From Dolomitihabitans soli (GTDB lineage: Bacteria; Actinomycetota; Actinomycetes; Streptosporangiales; Streptosporangiaceae): a stretch of DNA of 64,000 nt. Shown here piece by piece: positions 25,378 to 34,296 of the stretch. Location of the stretch: positions 79,123 through 143,122 of the forward strand of contig NZ_JAKNTW010000031.1 in NCBI RefSeq assembly GCF_022213955.1. Direction: 5' to 3'. Under the pieces are notes generated by a model. That model had not been told where the DNA came from. It saw nothing but the letters and a program-made list of their open reading frames with translations, and made no database searches. The position numbers and the translations under genes are program-made. Numbering within the stretch: the first letter of the stretch is position 1; each line of letters starts with the position of its first letter.

Positions 25378-26277
25378 ATGCGTGCTCCCGGCGCACATCC
25401 GGTGCTCGCCGACCAGCCACCCGGCGTCGCCGTACTCCGTCTGCGGGGACACGACGTCGCCCGGTACGTATGGGAGCCCGACCTGCCCCTGTCCACGTCC
25501 CCGCGGCCCTACCTGCATCCCGTGCGCACGCTGGCCGGGGTCACCGTCACCGACGCCGCACCCGACTCGCATCCCCACCAGTTCGGGATCAGCGTCGCGT
25601 TCCCCGAGCTCGACGGGCGCAACTTCTGGGGCGGACGCAGCTTCGTCGCGGGTCATGGCCCGGCCTGGCTCGACAACCACGGCACGCAACGCCACCAACG
25701 GTGGACGCGCCGCACGAACACCGAGCGGGCCCACGCCATCCGGTGGATCGGCGCCCAGGAGGCGACGCTGTTGCAGGAGCGACGCTCGATCACCTGGCGG
25801 TGGGTGAACGAGACCGCCTGGTCGCTCGGCATCCGGACCCGCCTCACCAACGTCGCCGAGCGGCCGCTGACGTTCCGCAGCCCGGCCGCGCTGGGCCGGG
25901 TCGGCGCCGGTTACGGCGGCATCTTCTGGCGCGGGCCCGCCGTCTCCGGAGCAGCCCGGGTCCTCAGCCCGGCCGGTGCGGACCTCCACCACGTCCACGG
26001 TCGCACCGCCGACTGGATCGCCATCACCGGCGCCGACCGCGACGACCGTCCCTGGACGACGCTCTTCACACCCGCGGACGAGGCCACCGCGCAGGACAGG
26101 TGGTTCGTCCGCGCCCGCGACTACCTCGGCGTCTGCTCGTCGTTGACCTGGGACGAGCCGTTCGTGCTCGCTCCGGGCGAGAGCATCGACAGGCACGTCG
26201 TCGCGGTGCTGGCCGACGGCGCGCTGTCCGCCGCGACCGCCGCCGAACTCGCCGCCACCGCCCGGTCGGCGACATGA
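25378..26277 (+). CDS. DUF6807 (PmoA-like) family protein
   Basis: The 299-residue protein matches my memory of the DUF6807 family, sometimes annotated PmoA. It has RPYLHPVRTLAGVTVTD near residue 45, then DSHPHQFGISVAF and GHGPAWLDNHG. Its name reflects annotation history; there is no evidence for methane oxidation. These proteins accompany Gfo/Idh oxidoreductases and sugar transporters, which fits here. It lies 151 bases after the oxidoreductase gene and overlaps the ROK gene by four bases (ATGA). The ATG at 25378 was preferred to a TTG at 25297. Confidence 0.78.
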   Translation: MRAPGAHPVLADQPPGVAVLRLRGHDVARYVWEPDLPLSTSPRPYLHPVRTLAGVTVTDAAPDSHPHQFGISVAFPELDGRNFWGGRSFVAGHGPAWLDNHGTQRHQRWTRRTNTERAHAIRWIGAQEATLLQERRSITWRWVNETAWSLGIRTRLTNVAERPLTFRSPAALGRVGAGYGGIFWRGPAVSGAARVLSPAGADLHHVHGRTADWIAITGADRDDRPWTTLFTPADEATAQDRWFVRARDYLGVCSSLTWDEPFVLAPGESIDRHVVAVLADGALSAATAAELAATARSAT

Positions 26278-27536
26278 CCGGAATCATCCGGCCGAGCCGT
26301 CCCCGGCAACCCGAAAGACCCGTCCGGCAGGAGAACCTGCGCAGCCTCAACCTCGAACTGGTCTTCCGCAACATCCTCGCCGCCGGACACCCGGTCTCCC
26401 GCACCGAGCTGGCCACGATCACCGGTCTGACTCGCCCCACCATCACGCGTATCGCCGAGGAACTCCTGGCCGGGCAGCTCATCACCGAGACGGGCCTGAC
26501 CCACAACGGGCGCGCGGGCCGGCCCCGGGTCGGCCTGACCCTGTCCGAGAAGGGGCCGGCCGGGCTGGGGCTCGACATCCGCGCCGACGCCCTGGCGGCC
26601 TGCGTCGTCGACCTCACCGGCACCGTCCGCCACCTGGCGTTCACCCCTTCGACGTACGCCGGACGGGGTGCCCCCGACGTGCTGACCCGCCTGGCACACA
26701 TGGCCCATGCCGCGATGGAGGCGATGACCGCGGACGGCCTCACCGTCGTCACCGCCACCCTCGCCGTCCCCGGGCCCGTGCACGCCGGCATCGTGCAGTC
26801 CGCGCCTGAGCTCGGCTGGCGCAACGTCGACGCCGGGGCACTGCTGCGCAGCGCCATGGACCACCTCGACCTGGCGATCACCGTCGACAACCAGGCGAAC
26901 CTCGCCGCGCTCGGCGAGCTCTACGCCAGCGACAACACGCTCGACAGCTTCGTCTACGTCTCCGGCGGGCTGGGCATCGGCGCCGGCATCGTCCTGGACG
27001 GGCAGCTCATGCGCGGCGCCCGCGGCTGGAGCGGCGAGCTCGGGCACGTCACGGTGTACCCCGACGGCAAGCCCTGCCCGTGCGGCTCACGCGGCTGCCT
27101 GCAAACCTACGCCAGCCTCCCGGCGATCCTCAGCGACGAGCCCGCGCCCGCCGGCAGCACCCCCGACGCCGCCATCACCGGCCGGGCCGAGGCCGGAAGC
27201 CCCACCACGATCGCCGCACTCGACACCGCGGGCACCACGCTGGGCATCGCCCTGGCCGACATGCTCAACATCCTCGACATCGACACCGTTCTGCTGGGCG
27301 GGAGCTTCTCCCTCCTGGCGTCCTGGCTCACCGCGAACGCCAGAGCGGAGATCGACCAGCGCGTCCTCAGCGCCGCATGGGCGCCCATCACGATCCGCCC
27401 GGCCCTGCTCGGCCCGGACGCCGCCGTCATCGGCGCCGCCCTGACGTCCATCGACCAGATCAGGCAGCACCCGACCGACTGGCTGGCCCGCCAGCCGTCC
27501 CGATCACGACACGCCGCCCCGGCTTCGCCGGCCTGA
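26274..27536 (+). CDS. ROK family transcriptional regulator
   Basis: The 420-residue protein has an N-terminal winged helix (residues 20-80, GHPVSRTELATITGLTRPTITRIAEELL) followed by a ROK sugar-kinase-like domain. The ROK zinc motif GHVTVYPDGKPCPCGSRGC is complete. The position after GC that is usually Glu is Gln here (CLQTYAS). ROK regulators repress sugar uptake and use genes until a sugar binds. The ATG overlaps the stop of the DUF6807 gene, so it is the last gene of the operon and probably its local regulator. Confidence 0.9.
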   Translation: MTGIIRPSRPRQPERPVRQENLRSLNLELVFRNILAAGHPVSRTELATITGLTRPTITRIAEELLAGQLITETGLTHNGRAGRPRVGLTLSEKGPAGLGLDIRADALAACVVDLTGTVRHLAFTPSTYAGRGAPDVLTRLAHMAHAAMEAMTADGLTVVTATLAVPGPVHAGIVQSAPELGWRNVDAGALLRSAMDHLDLAITVDNQANLAALGELYASDNTLDSFVYVSGGLGIGAGIVLDGQLMRGARGWSGELGHVTVYPDGKPCPCGSRGCLQTYASLPAILSDEPAPAGSTPDAAITGRAEAGSPTTIAALDTAGTTLGIALADMLNILDIDTVLLGGSFSLLASWLTANARAEIDQRVLSAAWAPITIRPALLGPDAAVIGAALTSIDQIRQHPTDWLARQPSRSRHAAPASPA

Positions 27537-27553
27537 GCGCCGAACACCCGGCG

Positions 27554-28504
27554 TCAGTGCCCGCCGAAGTATCGGTGGACGAGTTCGGCGCCGATGCGGG
27601 CGAGTTCGTGCTGGACCGAGGGTGGTTCGATGACTTCGATCATCGTGCCCCAGCCGGCCAGGTGGCGGGCGATGTCCAGCGGGGTCGGGGCGGCGAGACG
27701 GACCCGGACGCGCCCTTCGCCGGCCTCGCCGTCGGGGTGGCAATGCCGGCCGAACTGGTTGCGCAGGACCGGCACGAACCGCTCCTCGATGAGCACGGTC
27801 GCCCAGACGCGGGAACGGCGCCGCTCGATCTCGGTGACGATCTCCTGCCAGGCGGCGGCGAGGGTGAAGTCGTCGGGGCGTTCGGCGGGTTGGTCGGTCG
27901 GTTCGGCCTGGGTGATCCGGTCGACGCGGAAGGTTCGCCGTCCTCGGTCGGTTCCGGCGAGGAGGTACCAGATGTCGTCCTTGTCGATCAGGCCCCACGG
28001 GTCGACCAGCCGCTCTGTCCGTTCCCCGGCGCGGCCGGAGTAGGTCAGGCGGACCTTGCGACGGCGGATCACGGCGGTCTGCAGCAGGTCGACCGTCGCG
28101 GGCCGGGGACGGTCGCGCTCGCCCCACCGGGTGGGGTCGATCATCGTCGCGTCGGTGGCGGCCTCGGCGTCGGCCCGGAAGGTCCGGGGGAGGGCCCGTA
28201 CGAGCTTGCGGAGCGCCGCTTTGGCCTCGGCCGAGACCGCCGCGGCGGGGCCTACGAGCAGGAACAGCGCTTTGGCCTCGACCGCGGTCAGGCCGCTGAG
28301 GTCGGTACGGGCGCCGCCGACGAGAGACCAGCCGCCACCGCGTCCCGGCTGCGGATAGACCGGGACGCCCGCCGTGGACAGCGCCTCCAGATCCCGGCGG
28401 GCGGTGGCGACGGACACCTCGAGTTCGGCGGCCAGTTCGGCCGCGGTCACCCGGCCGCGGACCTGCATCAGCAGCAGGACGGCCACGAGACGGTCAGCGC
28501 GCAT
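27554..28504 (-). CDS. YafY-type regulator with HTH and WYL domains
   Basis: The 316-residue protein starts with a DeoR-like HTH_11 (MRADRLVAVLLLMQVRGRVTAAELAAELEVS) and has a WYL domain around residues 140-215, with the signature appearing as DDIWYLLAG. WYL domains bind ligands such as nucleotides or nucleic acids. The gene is divergent from a VOC protein gene, and a perfect 10-bp inverted repeat between them is its likely operator. It ends 17 bases from the end of the convergent ROK gene. Confidence 0.9.
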   Translation of the reverse strand: MRADRLVAVLLLMQVRGRVTAAELAAELEVSVATARRDLEALSTAGVPVYPQPGRGGGWSLVGGARTDLSGLTAVEAKALFLLVGPAAAVSAEAKAALRKLVRALPRTFRADAEAATDATMIDPTRWGERDRPRPATVDLLQTAVIRRRKVRLTYSGRAGERTERLVDPWGLIDKDDIWYLLAGTDRGRRTFRVDRITQAEPTDQPAERPDDFTLAAAWQEIVTEIERRRSRVWATVLIEERFVPVLRNQFGRHCHPDGEAGEGRVRVRLAAPTPLDIARHLAGWGTMIEVIEPPSVQHELARIGAELVHRYFGGH

Positions 28505-28521
28505 GGCCCTGATTTTGCGGA

Positions 28522-28546
28522 AAAGTGCTCACAAGATGAGCACTTT
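28522..28546. promoter_or_regulatory. Operator: perfect inverted repeat between WYL regulator and VOC gene
   Basis: AAAGTGCTCA and TGAGCACTTT are perfectly complementary 10-base arms around a 5-base spacer. The site starts 17 bases before the regulator start codon and ends 47 bases before the VOC start codon. Confidence 0.75.
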
Positions 28547-28593
28547 AGATCGGAGTATGGAAGATGTCACCCACTGAGAGCGAAGGAATCATC

Positions 28594-28998
28594 ATGCTGC
28601 GAGGCCTCACCACCGTCGTCCTCTTCGCCGCCGACGTCACCGCCGCCGCCCGCTGGTACACCGAACTGCTCGGCGTCGAGCCGTACTTCGTCCGCCCCGT
28701 CGACGGGCCGCCCGCCTACATCGAGTTCCGCATCGGCGACTACCAGCACGAGCTCGGCCTGCTCGACAGCCGTTTCGCCCCCCACCCCCGGCCGGAGGCG
28801 GCCGGCGGCGTGGTGACCTACTGGCACGTGGACGATGTCGAGACCGCCTTCGAGCGGCTGCTGACCATGGGCGCCACGGCACACGACAAGCCGATCGAGC
28901 GCGGCCCCGGCTTCGTCACCGCCTCCGTGATCGACCCCTTCGGCAACATTCTCGGCGTCATGTACAACCAGCATTACCTCGATGTCCTGGGCCGGTGA
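28594..28998 (+). CDS. VOC (glyoxalase/bleomycin resistance) family protein
   Basis: The 134-residue protein has a vicinal oxygen chelate fold, with LTTVVLFAADVTAAARWYTELLGVEPYF at the N-terminus and DPFGNILGVMYN at the end. Such small proteins act as glyoxalase-like enzymes, dioxygenase relatives or drug-binding proteins. The ATG at 28594 is used because GAAGGA lies 6 to 11 bases before it; an ATG at 28564 lacks one. It is divergent from a WYL regulator with a clear operator between them, so it is probably inducible. Confidence 0.86.
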   Translation: MLRGLTTVVLFAADVTAAARWYTELLGVEPYFVRPVDGPPAYIEFRIGDYQHELGLLDSRFAPHPRPEAAGGVVTYWHVDDVETAFERLLTMGATAHDKPIERGPGFVTASVIDPFGNILGVMYNQHYLDVLGR

Positions 28999-29358
28999 CG
29001 CCGCGGCCGTGGCAGTCGCGCACGGCGGGCGGGCGGGCCGAGGCCGCGCCGGGGCCGGGGGCGGTGTTCAGGGTGTGGTTGCCGCGCTGAAGGTGAGCGG
29101 GCGAGTGAGGTCGGCCCGCAGGACGAGGTCCACGAACGCGTCGCCGGCCTCGGTGTTCACCCGGGGCACGTTCAGCGCAGCCGCGGCGCTCTGACGACCC
29201 GCGATCTTCGGTGCCGCCTTGCCACCCTGCGTTCCGCAGCCTGTGGCGGGTGGCGCGGAGCCGGGTGAAACGTCTTGACGACCTTCTGGCCGCTTGACGA
29301 GAATCGATGCCCGTCCATCTGTGAACGCCCTCCCAGGACTGAGGAGAGGGGTCAGCGC
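28999..29358. other. Intergenic region with a minus-strand coding remnant
   Basis: Apart from the remnant at 29068-29160, the region holds only a strong GAGGAGAGGGG ribosome binding site for the downstream gene. Confidence 0.4.
29068..29160 (-). pseudogene. C-terminal coding remnant of an unidentified gene
   Basis: From a GTG at 29160 to TGA, thirty codons encode a beta-strand-like tail (DAFVDLVLRADLTRPLTF) with almost every third base G or C. There is no upstream coding continuation with a start codon. I read it as the 3' end of a lost gene. Confidence 0.3.
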
Positions 29359-29967
29359 ATGCCGCTCGCCATAGATCGAGACCAGCAGCTCATTCTCGCC
29401 CACCGGGAGAACTTCTTCGGAAAGCCGACCGGTCCCAGCACCGTTTCCTGGGATTACACGGGCCAGGCGCACCAGGTCAGACGTCCCGAGGATGGGCACC
29501 CCGCCAGGCAGTGGCAGGTCGGCTGCGGGGTGTGCGGCAAGCGCCTGGAGTTCACCGTGCACAGCGTCCAGGCCACCCGCCGCCGTCAGGCGGTCCGGCG
29601 TGCCTGGGCGTGGGCGGGACTCGCCGTCCTGGTGGGCAGCGTGGCGGGCTGCTTCGTGATCGGCGGTGACGCCCTGCCGTTCCTCATCGCGGCCGCCGTG
29701 GTCGGAGCCGCGATCGGCTGGTACGTCGGCGTGGCGGCAGCCGACCAGATGGGCGTCACCGGACACGGCGCGGGCATGCCGATCGTCGCCAAGCACGCGG
29801 TGACACTGGTCGAGTCCCGGCCCGCGGACCGGCCGGAACTCGTCTGCGAGAAGTGCGGCCACCAGGAGGAGACCCCCTTCGGAAGCCACTACCGGAAGGG
29901 CTGGCTGGACAAGCAGCACCAGGCGGCCAAGGAGCGGATGGACGCCCACACCTGCCGCGGGTCCTGA
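29359..29967 (+). CDS. Small membrane protein with two Cys-pair motifs, unknown function
   Basis: The 202-residue protein has a soluble N-terminus with CGVCG at about residue 56, two hydrophobic segments at about 78-95 and 98-120, and a second pair CEKCGH near residue 173. The two CxxC pairs on both sides of a membrane hairpin could form a zinc-ribbon site. I recognise no family. The ATG at 29359 has an excellent ribosome binding site. The chitinase gene follows 213 bases later and is probably separate. Confidence 0.75.
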   Translation: MPLAIDRDQQLILAHRENFFGKPTGPSTVSWDYTGQAHQVRRPEDGHPARQWQVGCGVCGKRLEFTVHSVQATRRRQAVRRAWAWAGLAVLVGSVAGCFVIGGDALPFLIAAAVVGAAIGWYVGVAAADQMGVTGHGAGMPIVAKHAVTLVESRPADRPELVCEKCGHQEETPFGSHYRKGWLDKQHQAAKERMDAHTCRGS

Positions 29968-30049
29968 CCGCGCGTGGGGTGATCGAGGACGGGCGAGGTC
30001 GGCGCGGGGATAACACAATGGTCGTTGTTTCTCTTATGGCACCGATCGT

Positions 30050-30060
30050 GGACAATGTCC
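30050..30060. promoter_or_regulatory. Short palindrome upstream of the chitinase gene
   Basis: GGACA-A-TGTCC is a perfect 5-base inverted repeat about 120 bases before the start codon, in an AT-rich stretch that could hold the promoter. It differs from the known DasR site, so it may be another regulator's operator. Confidence 0.35.
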
Positions 30061-30180
30061 TGCTTTCTTTCGATAATTCGTTAAATCTGCTGCTCGCGAG
30101 CTCTATCGCCGCCGCCACGTAAACCCTCCGCCACTGCCCGGTGGACCTCGCGCACCCGGGCGACAGAAGGGTCACCCCCC

Positions 30181-31713
30181 ATGAAACGAACCCCACGCCT
30201 GCTGGTGCCGGCAGTAGCCCTACTGCTGGCGGCCCTGGGCGTCCTCGTCATGCAGACGTCGGCCAACGCCGCCAACCTCCTCGCCAATCCGGGCCTTGAG
30301 ACGGGAACCCTCTCGCCGTGGTCCTGCGCCGGTGGGCTGGGGTCGGTGGTCGACTCCCCGGCCCACTCCGGGACGAAGGCCCTCGCCGGCGCGGCGAGCG
30401 GCTCCGACACCGCCCAGTGCACCCAGTCGGTGACCGTACGGCCGAGCACCGCCTACACGCTGACCGCCTGGGTCCGCGGCTCCTACGTCTACCTCGGCGT
30501 GACCGGCGGCGCGTCCCGCTGGACCTCGTCGGCGACGACGTACACCCAGCTCACCGTCCCCTTCACCACCGCGGCCGGTCAGACCACCGCCGTGGTCTAC
30601 CTGCACGGCTGGTACGGGCAGGGCACCTACTACGCCGATGACATCAGCTTCGACGGGCCCGGAAACCCCCCGACCCCGACCCCGACCGTGACCCCGACCG
30701 TGACCCCGACCGTGACCGTGACCCCGACCGTGACGCCCACGCCCACGCCGACGGAAAGCACCTGCGCGGTGAAGTCGCGGCCGGCGGGCAAGGTCCTCCA
30801 GGGCTACTGGGAGAACTGGGACGGCGCGGTGAACGGCGTGCACCCGCCGCTCGGCTGGATTCCGATCACCGACTCCCGCATCCGGGCCCACGGCTACAAC
30901 GTGATCAACGCGGCGTTCCCCGTCATCCGCTCCGACGGCACCGTCCTGTGGGAGGACGGCATGGACGCCACCGTGAAGGTCGCCACCCCGGCCGAGATGT
31001 GCCAGGCCAAGGCCGCCGGCATGACGATCCTGATGTCCATCGGCGGGGCGACCGCCGGCATCGACCTCAGCTCCAGCGCCGTCGCCGACCGCTTCGTCGC
31101 GACCGTGGTGCCGATTCTCAAGCGGTACAACTTCGACGGCATCGACATCGACATCGAGACCGGCCTCGTCGGCAACGGCACCATCACCCAGCTGTCCCCG
31201 TCCCAGGCCAACCTCATCCGCATCATCGACGGCGTGCTCGCCCAGATGCCCGCCAACTTCGGCCTGACCATGGCCCCCGAGACGGCGTACGTGACCGGCG
31301 GCAGCGTCGTCTACGGCTCGATCTGGGGCGCGTACCTGCCGATCGTCAAGAAGTACGCCGACAACGGCCGCCTCTGGTGGCTGAACATGCAGTACTACAA
31401 CGGCAGCATGTACGGCTGCTCCGGCGACTCCTACGCCGCGGGCACGGTCCAGGGATTCACCGCCCAGACCACCTGCCTGAACAACGGCCTCGTCATCCAG
31501 GGCACCACGATCAAGGTCCCCTACGACAAGCAGGTCCCCGGCCTGCCCGCCCAGCCCGGAGCCGGCGGCGGCCACATGTCGCCCGGCCTGGTGTCCCAGA
31601 GCTGGAACGGCTTCGGCGGCAGCCTCAAGGGTTTGATGACCTGGTCCATCAACTGGGATGGATCGAAGGGCTGGACCTTCGGCGACAACGTCAGGGCACT
31701 GCAAGGCCGCTAG
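30181..31713 (+). CDS. Secreted GH18 chitinase with N-terminal carbohydrate-binding module
   Basis: The 510-residue enzyme has a signal peptide (1-30, ending SANA-A), a CBM4/9- or CBM16-like beta-sandwich (about 31-160), a Pro/Thr/Val linker of TPTV repeats (about 162-195), and a GH18 barrel (about 205-510). The catalytic motif FDGIDIDIE ends in the acid-base Glu, and SIGG lies before it. It hydrolyses chitin outside the cell. A 30-bp tandem duplication covers the C-terminus and stop codon: in copy 1 the third-last triplet is the TAG stop, in copy 2 it is CGG. Confidence 0.93.
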   Translation: MKRTPRLLVPAVALLLAALGVLVMQTSANAANLLANPGLETGTLSPWSCAGGLGSVVDSPAHSGTKALAGAASGSDTAQCTQSVTVRPSTAYTLTAWVRGSYVYLGVTGGASRWTSSATTYTQLTVPFTTAAGQTTAVVYLHGWYGQGTYYADDISFDGPGNPPTPTPTVTPTVTPTVTVTPTVTPTPTPTESTCAVKSRPAGKVLQGYWENWDGAVNGVHPPLGWIPITDSRIRAHGYNVINAAFPVIRSDGTVLWEDGMDATVKVATPAEMCQAKAAGMTILMSIGGATAGIDLSSSAVADRFVATVVPILKRYNFDGIDIDIETGLVGNGTITQLSPSQANLIRIIDGVLAQMPANFGLTMAPETAYVTGGSVVYGSIWGAYLPIVKKYADNGRLWWLNMQYYNGSMYGCSGDSYAAGTVQGFTAQTTCLNNGLVIQGTTIKVPYDKQVPGLPAQPGAGGGHMSPGLVSQSWNGFGGSLKGLMTWSINWDGSKGWTFGDNVRALQGR

Positions 31714-31752
31714 CCGTACGCCTGGGCACTGCAAGGCCGCCGGCCGTACGCC
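31694..31752. repeat. 30-bp tandem duplication over the chitinase stop codon
   Basis: Copies start at 31694 and 31724 and match at 27 of the first 29 positions. Two substitutions turn the TAG stop of copy 1 (31711-31713) into CGG in copy 2. Confidence 0.8.
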
Positions 31753-31788
31753 CGGGGTCGCTCCCTGATCGACGGGAGCGGCCCCGGG
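31751..31788. terminator. Bidirectional hairpin terminator between chitinase and the ebo-like operon
   Basis: Arms of 15 bases (31751-31765 and 31774-31788, starting CCCGGGG and ending CCCCGGG) pair with one G-T wobble around an 8-base loop. It lies between the ends of two convergent genes. Confidence 0.75.
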
Positions 31789-31795
31789 CGGATGC

Positions 31796-33172
31796 TCAGC
31801 GGAGTGACAGGCGGAGCAGCAGGTCCTTGACCTCGGTGGCCGCGACGCGCTCTCGGGCCTGGGAGGGGTCGGAGCACAGCAGGACGGGGGCATCGCGATC
31901 GTCGGCCGGGAGCCGCCCGTGTGATCCCCGTACGGCTCGCGCGCCCCGGTCGAGGCCCACGACGTTCATCGTGTAGCGCAGGCCGAGCTTCTTGCGCAGC
32001 AGGGCGACGGCGGCGCGGCGTTTGGCGGCGGCGGGATCGGCGGGATCGAAGAGCAGCTCGGCGGGGTCGTAGCCGGGCTTGCGATGGATCTCCACCATCC
32101 GCGCGAAGTCCGGCGCGCGGACGTCGTCGAACCAGTAGTAGTAGGTGAACCACGCCTCGGGATCGGCGAGCAGGACCAGCTCGCCGGCGCGCGGGTGGTC
32201 CAGGCCGTGCGCGGCCTTGCCCTCCTCGCCGAGCACCTCCGCCACGCCGGGCAGCGTCGCGCAGAGCCTGGCCACGGCCGCCACCTCGGCCGGGTCGCGC
32301 ACGTAGACGTGCGCCACCTGGTGGTCGGCGACGGCGAACGCGCGGGACGTCCACGGGTCGAGATACTCCATCCCCGCCTGCGTGTGGATCCGGAGCAGTC
32401 CCTCGGCGCGCAGCATCCGGTTGACGTCGACGGGGCGCGACACCTCCGTGATGCCGTACTCCGACAGGACGAGGACCGTGTGCCCGCGCGCCGCCGCCGT
32501 GTCGAGCAGCGGCGTCAGCACCACGTCCAGGGCGGCGGCGGCGGAGGCCGAGCGCGGGTCCGCCGGGCCGTACCTCTGCAGGTCGTAGTCGAGGTGCGGG
32601 ACGTAGACCAGGGTCAGGTCCGGCTCGTGGTGGGTCAGCAGCCTGCGGGCGGCCCGGCAGATCCAGGTGGAGGAGGAGATGCCCGCGCCGGGGCCCCAGT
32701 AGCTGAAGAGCGGGAAGGTGCCCAGTGCTTCGGTCAGCTCGTCGTGGAGCTGCGGCGGATCGGTGTAGCAGTCGGGATCCTTGCGGCCGTCGGCGTGGTA
32801 GACGGGCCGGGGCGTCACGTTCCAGTCGACCTCCGCGCCCATGGCGTACCACCAGCACACGTTGGCCACCGTGTAGCCGGGGCGCGCCCGCCTGGCGGAC
32901 TCCCACACCTTCTCCCCGCCGACCAGCGCGTTGTGCTGGCGCCACAGCAGCACCTCGCCGAGCTCGCGGAAGTACCAGCCGTTGCCCACGACGCCGTGCC
33001 CCGAGGGGAGCTCGCCGGTGAGGAAGGTGGACTGGACCGAGCAGGTGACGGCGGGCAGTACGGTGCCCAGCGACGCCTGGAAGCCGCCGTCGGCGACCCG
33101 GCGCAACCGGGGCATGTGTTCCAGCAGGCGCGGGGTCAGCCCCACCACGTCCAGTACGAGCAGCGATGTCAT
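31796..33172 (-). CDS. eboF: EboF-type nucleotide pyrophosphatase/alkaline phosphatase family protein
   Basis: The 458-residue protein belongs to the type I phosphodiesterase/nucleotide pyrophosphatase superfamily. It has the metal Asp in LLVLDVVGL, the nucleophile region TCSVQSTFLTGELPSGHG, and a second metal site in VPHLDYDLQRYGP. The usual SDHG box reads SEYGI, a variation to note. In ebo clusters this protein is thought to dephosphorylate or release a transported precursor. Its ATG overlaps the eboE stop by four bases, and it is the last gene of the operon. Confidence 0.82.
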   Translation of the reverse strand: MTSLLVLDVVGLTPRLLEHMPRLRRVADGGFQASLGTVLPAVTCSVQSTFLTGELPSGHGVVGNGWYFRELGEVLLWRQHNALVGGEKVWESARRARPGYTVANVCWWYAMGAEVDWNVTPRPVYHADGRKDPDCYTDPPQLHDELTEALGTFPLFSYWGPGAGISSSTWICRAARRLLTHHEPDLTLVYVPHLDYDLQRYGPADPRSASAAAALDVVLTPLLDTAAARGHTVLVLSEYGITEVSRPVDVNRMLRAEGLLRIHTQAGMEYLDPWTSRAFAVADHQVAHVYVRDPAEVAAVARLCATLPGVAEVLGEEGKAAHGLDHPRAGELVLLADPEAWFTYYYWFDDVRAPDFARMVEIHRKPGYDPAELLFDPADPAAAKRRAAVALLRKKLGLRYTMNVVGLDRGARAVRGSHGRLPADDRDAPVLLCSDPSQARERVAATEVKDLLLRLSLR

Positions 33173-34296
33173 GCGCCGACTCCCAGGTCGCGCAGCTCGG
33201 TGCGGGCGAAGTCCAGTTCGGCGGCGATGCCGTCGGCGAGTTCGCCGGCCGTCTGCGGGCGGAGGGCGGGGGGCAGCACGCCCCAGGTGTAGGTCTCGAC
33301 GTCGAGGTGGTCGCACGCCGCCTCGGGGCCGCCGAACAGCTTCGCGAGCGCCTCGCGCAGCACCGGCACCGTGGTGGCCAGCGGCGGATCGGGTCTGACG
33401 TGCAGCGGCACGTGGTAGTGCACCCGCCACGGCCCGCTCATCTCCCGCTCCAGCGCCTCGTCGAGGTCGTCGGCCGCTCCGCCGTCCGGGTTGCGCGTCT
33501 GGTGCAGGAAACGCGGTTCGACGTAGTCGCGTACGGCGTGCGGTTCCTTGGTCTCCAGGGCGGCGGAGAGCTGAACCTTCACAATGGGCAGACCGGCCCG
33601 GCGCAGGGTGCGCAGGGCGTCCGCCGGGCGCTCCCACGCGCACGCCAGATGGGCGAGGTCCAGGCAGACGCCGAGCCATTCGGTGTCGGCCCGGGCGAGC
33701 GCGGCGGCGGCGTGCGCGGTGGTCTCCACGACGCAGCCTGGTTCCGGTTCGAAGCCCACCCGGATGACGCGTCCCGTGGCGGCGGCGAGGCCGGCGAGTC
33801 CCGTGGCCAGGTCGTCGAGCGCGCGGTCGGCGAGCCGCGCCCGCGCGTCGTCCCACGGGTCCCGCCACGCGAGCGGCAGCGTGGAGATCGACCCTCTCGC
33901 CGCGTCGTCGGGGAGCAGGACGGCGAGCACCCGCGCCAGGTTCAGGGTGTAGGTGAGCCGGTCCGCCTCCGTCCAGTCCGGCCGGTAGACCGCGTGCTTG
34001 ACGACCGGCTGCTGGAACGACGCGTAGGGGAAGCCGTTCAGCGTGACGACCTCCAGGCCCCTGACGTCCAGTTCGCGGCGGAGCCGGGCGCAGGCCGCGT
34101 GGTCGCCGGCGAGCGCGGCGGCCACCGGCGCGGCCAGCCAGAGCCCGAGCCCCAGTACGGCGCTGCCGGTCCGCTCTCTGATCGGCAGCGCGTAGGCGTC
34201 GAGCTGCCCGATGATCCCGTCGAGGTCCTCGGCGGGATGCACGTTGGTGCAGTAGCTCAGGTGGAGGACCCGGCCTCCGGGGTGGCGCAGCCTCAT
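33169..34296 (-). CDS. eboE: EboE-type metabolite traffic protein (TIM-barrel)
   Basis: The 375-residue protein starts MRLRHPGGRVLHLSYCTNVHPAEDLDGI, the opening I associate with EboE. It continues as a xylose-isomerase-like TIM barrel with FEPEPGCVVET and GVCLDLAHLACAWE, which hold metal-binding Glu and Asp/His positions. EboE is required with other Ebo proteins for moving an unfinished metabolite across the inner membrane in cyanobacteria. The ATG at 34296 shares one base with the upstream stop (TGATG), so the much longer open frame is not the true start. Confidence 0.85.
   Translation of the reverse strand: MRLRHPGGRVLHLSYCTNVHPAEDLDGIIGQLDAYALPIRERTGSAVLGLGLWLAAPVAAALAGDHAACARLRRELDVRGLEVVTLNGFPYASFQQPVVKHAVYRPDWTEADRLTYTLNLARVLAVLLPDDAARGSISTLPLAWRDPWDDARARLADRALDDLATGLAGLAAATGRVIRVGFEPEPGCVVETTAHAAAALARADTEWLGVCLDLAHLACAWERPADALRTLRRAGLPIVKVQLSAALETKEPHAVRDYVEPRFLHQTRNPDGGAADDLDEALEREMSGPWRVHYHVPLHVRPDPPLATTVPVLREALAKLFGGPEAACDHLDVETYTWGVLPPALRPQTAGELADGIAAELDFARTELRDLGVGA

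Noticed and set aside
30050..30060. Considered a DasR site for chitinase control
   Set aside because: The palindrome does not resemble the known TGGTCTAGACCA-type DasR element.
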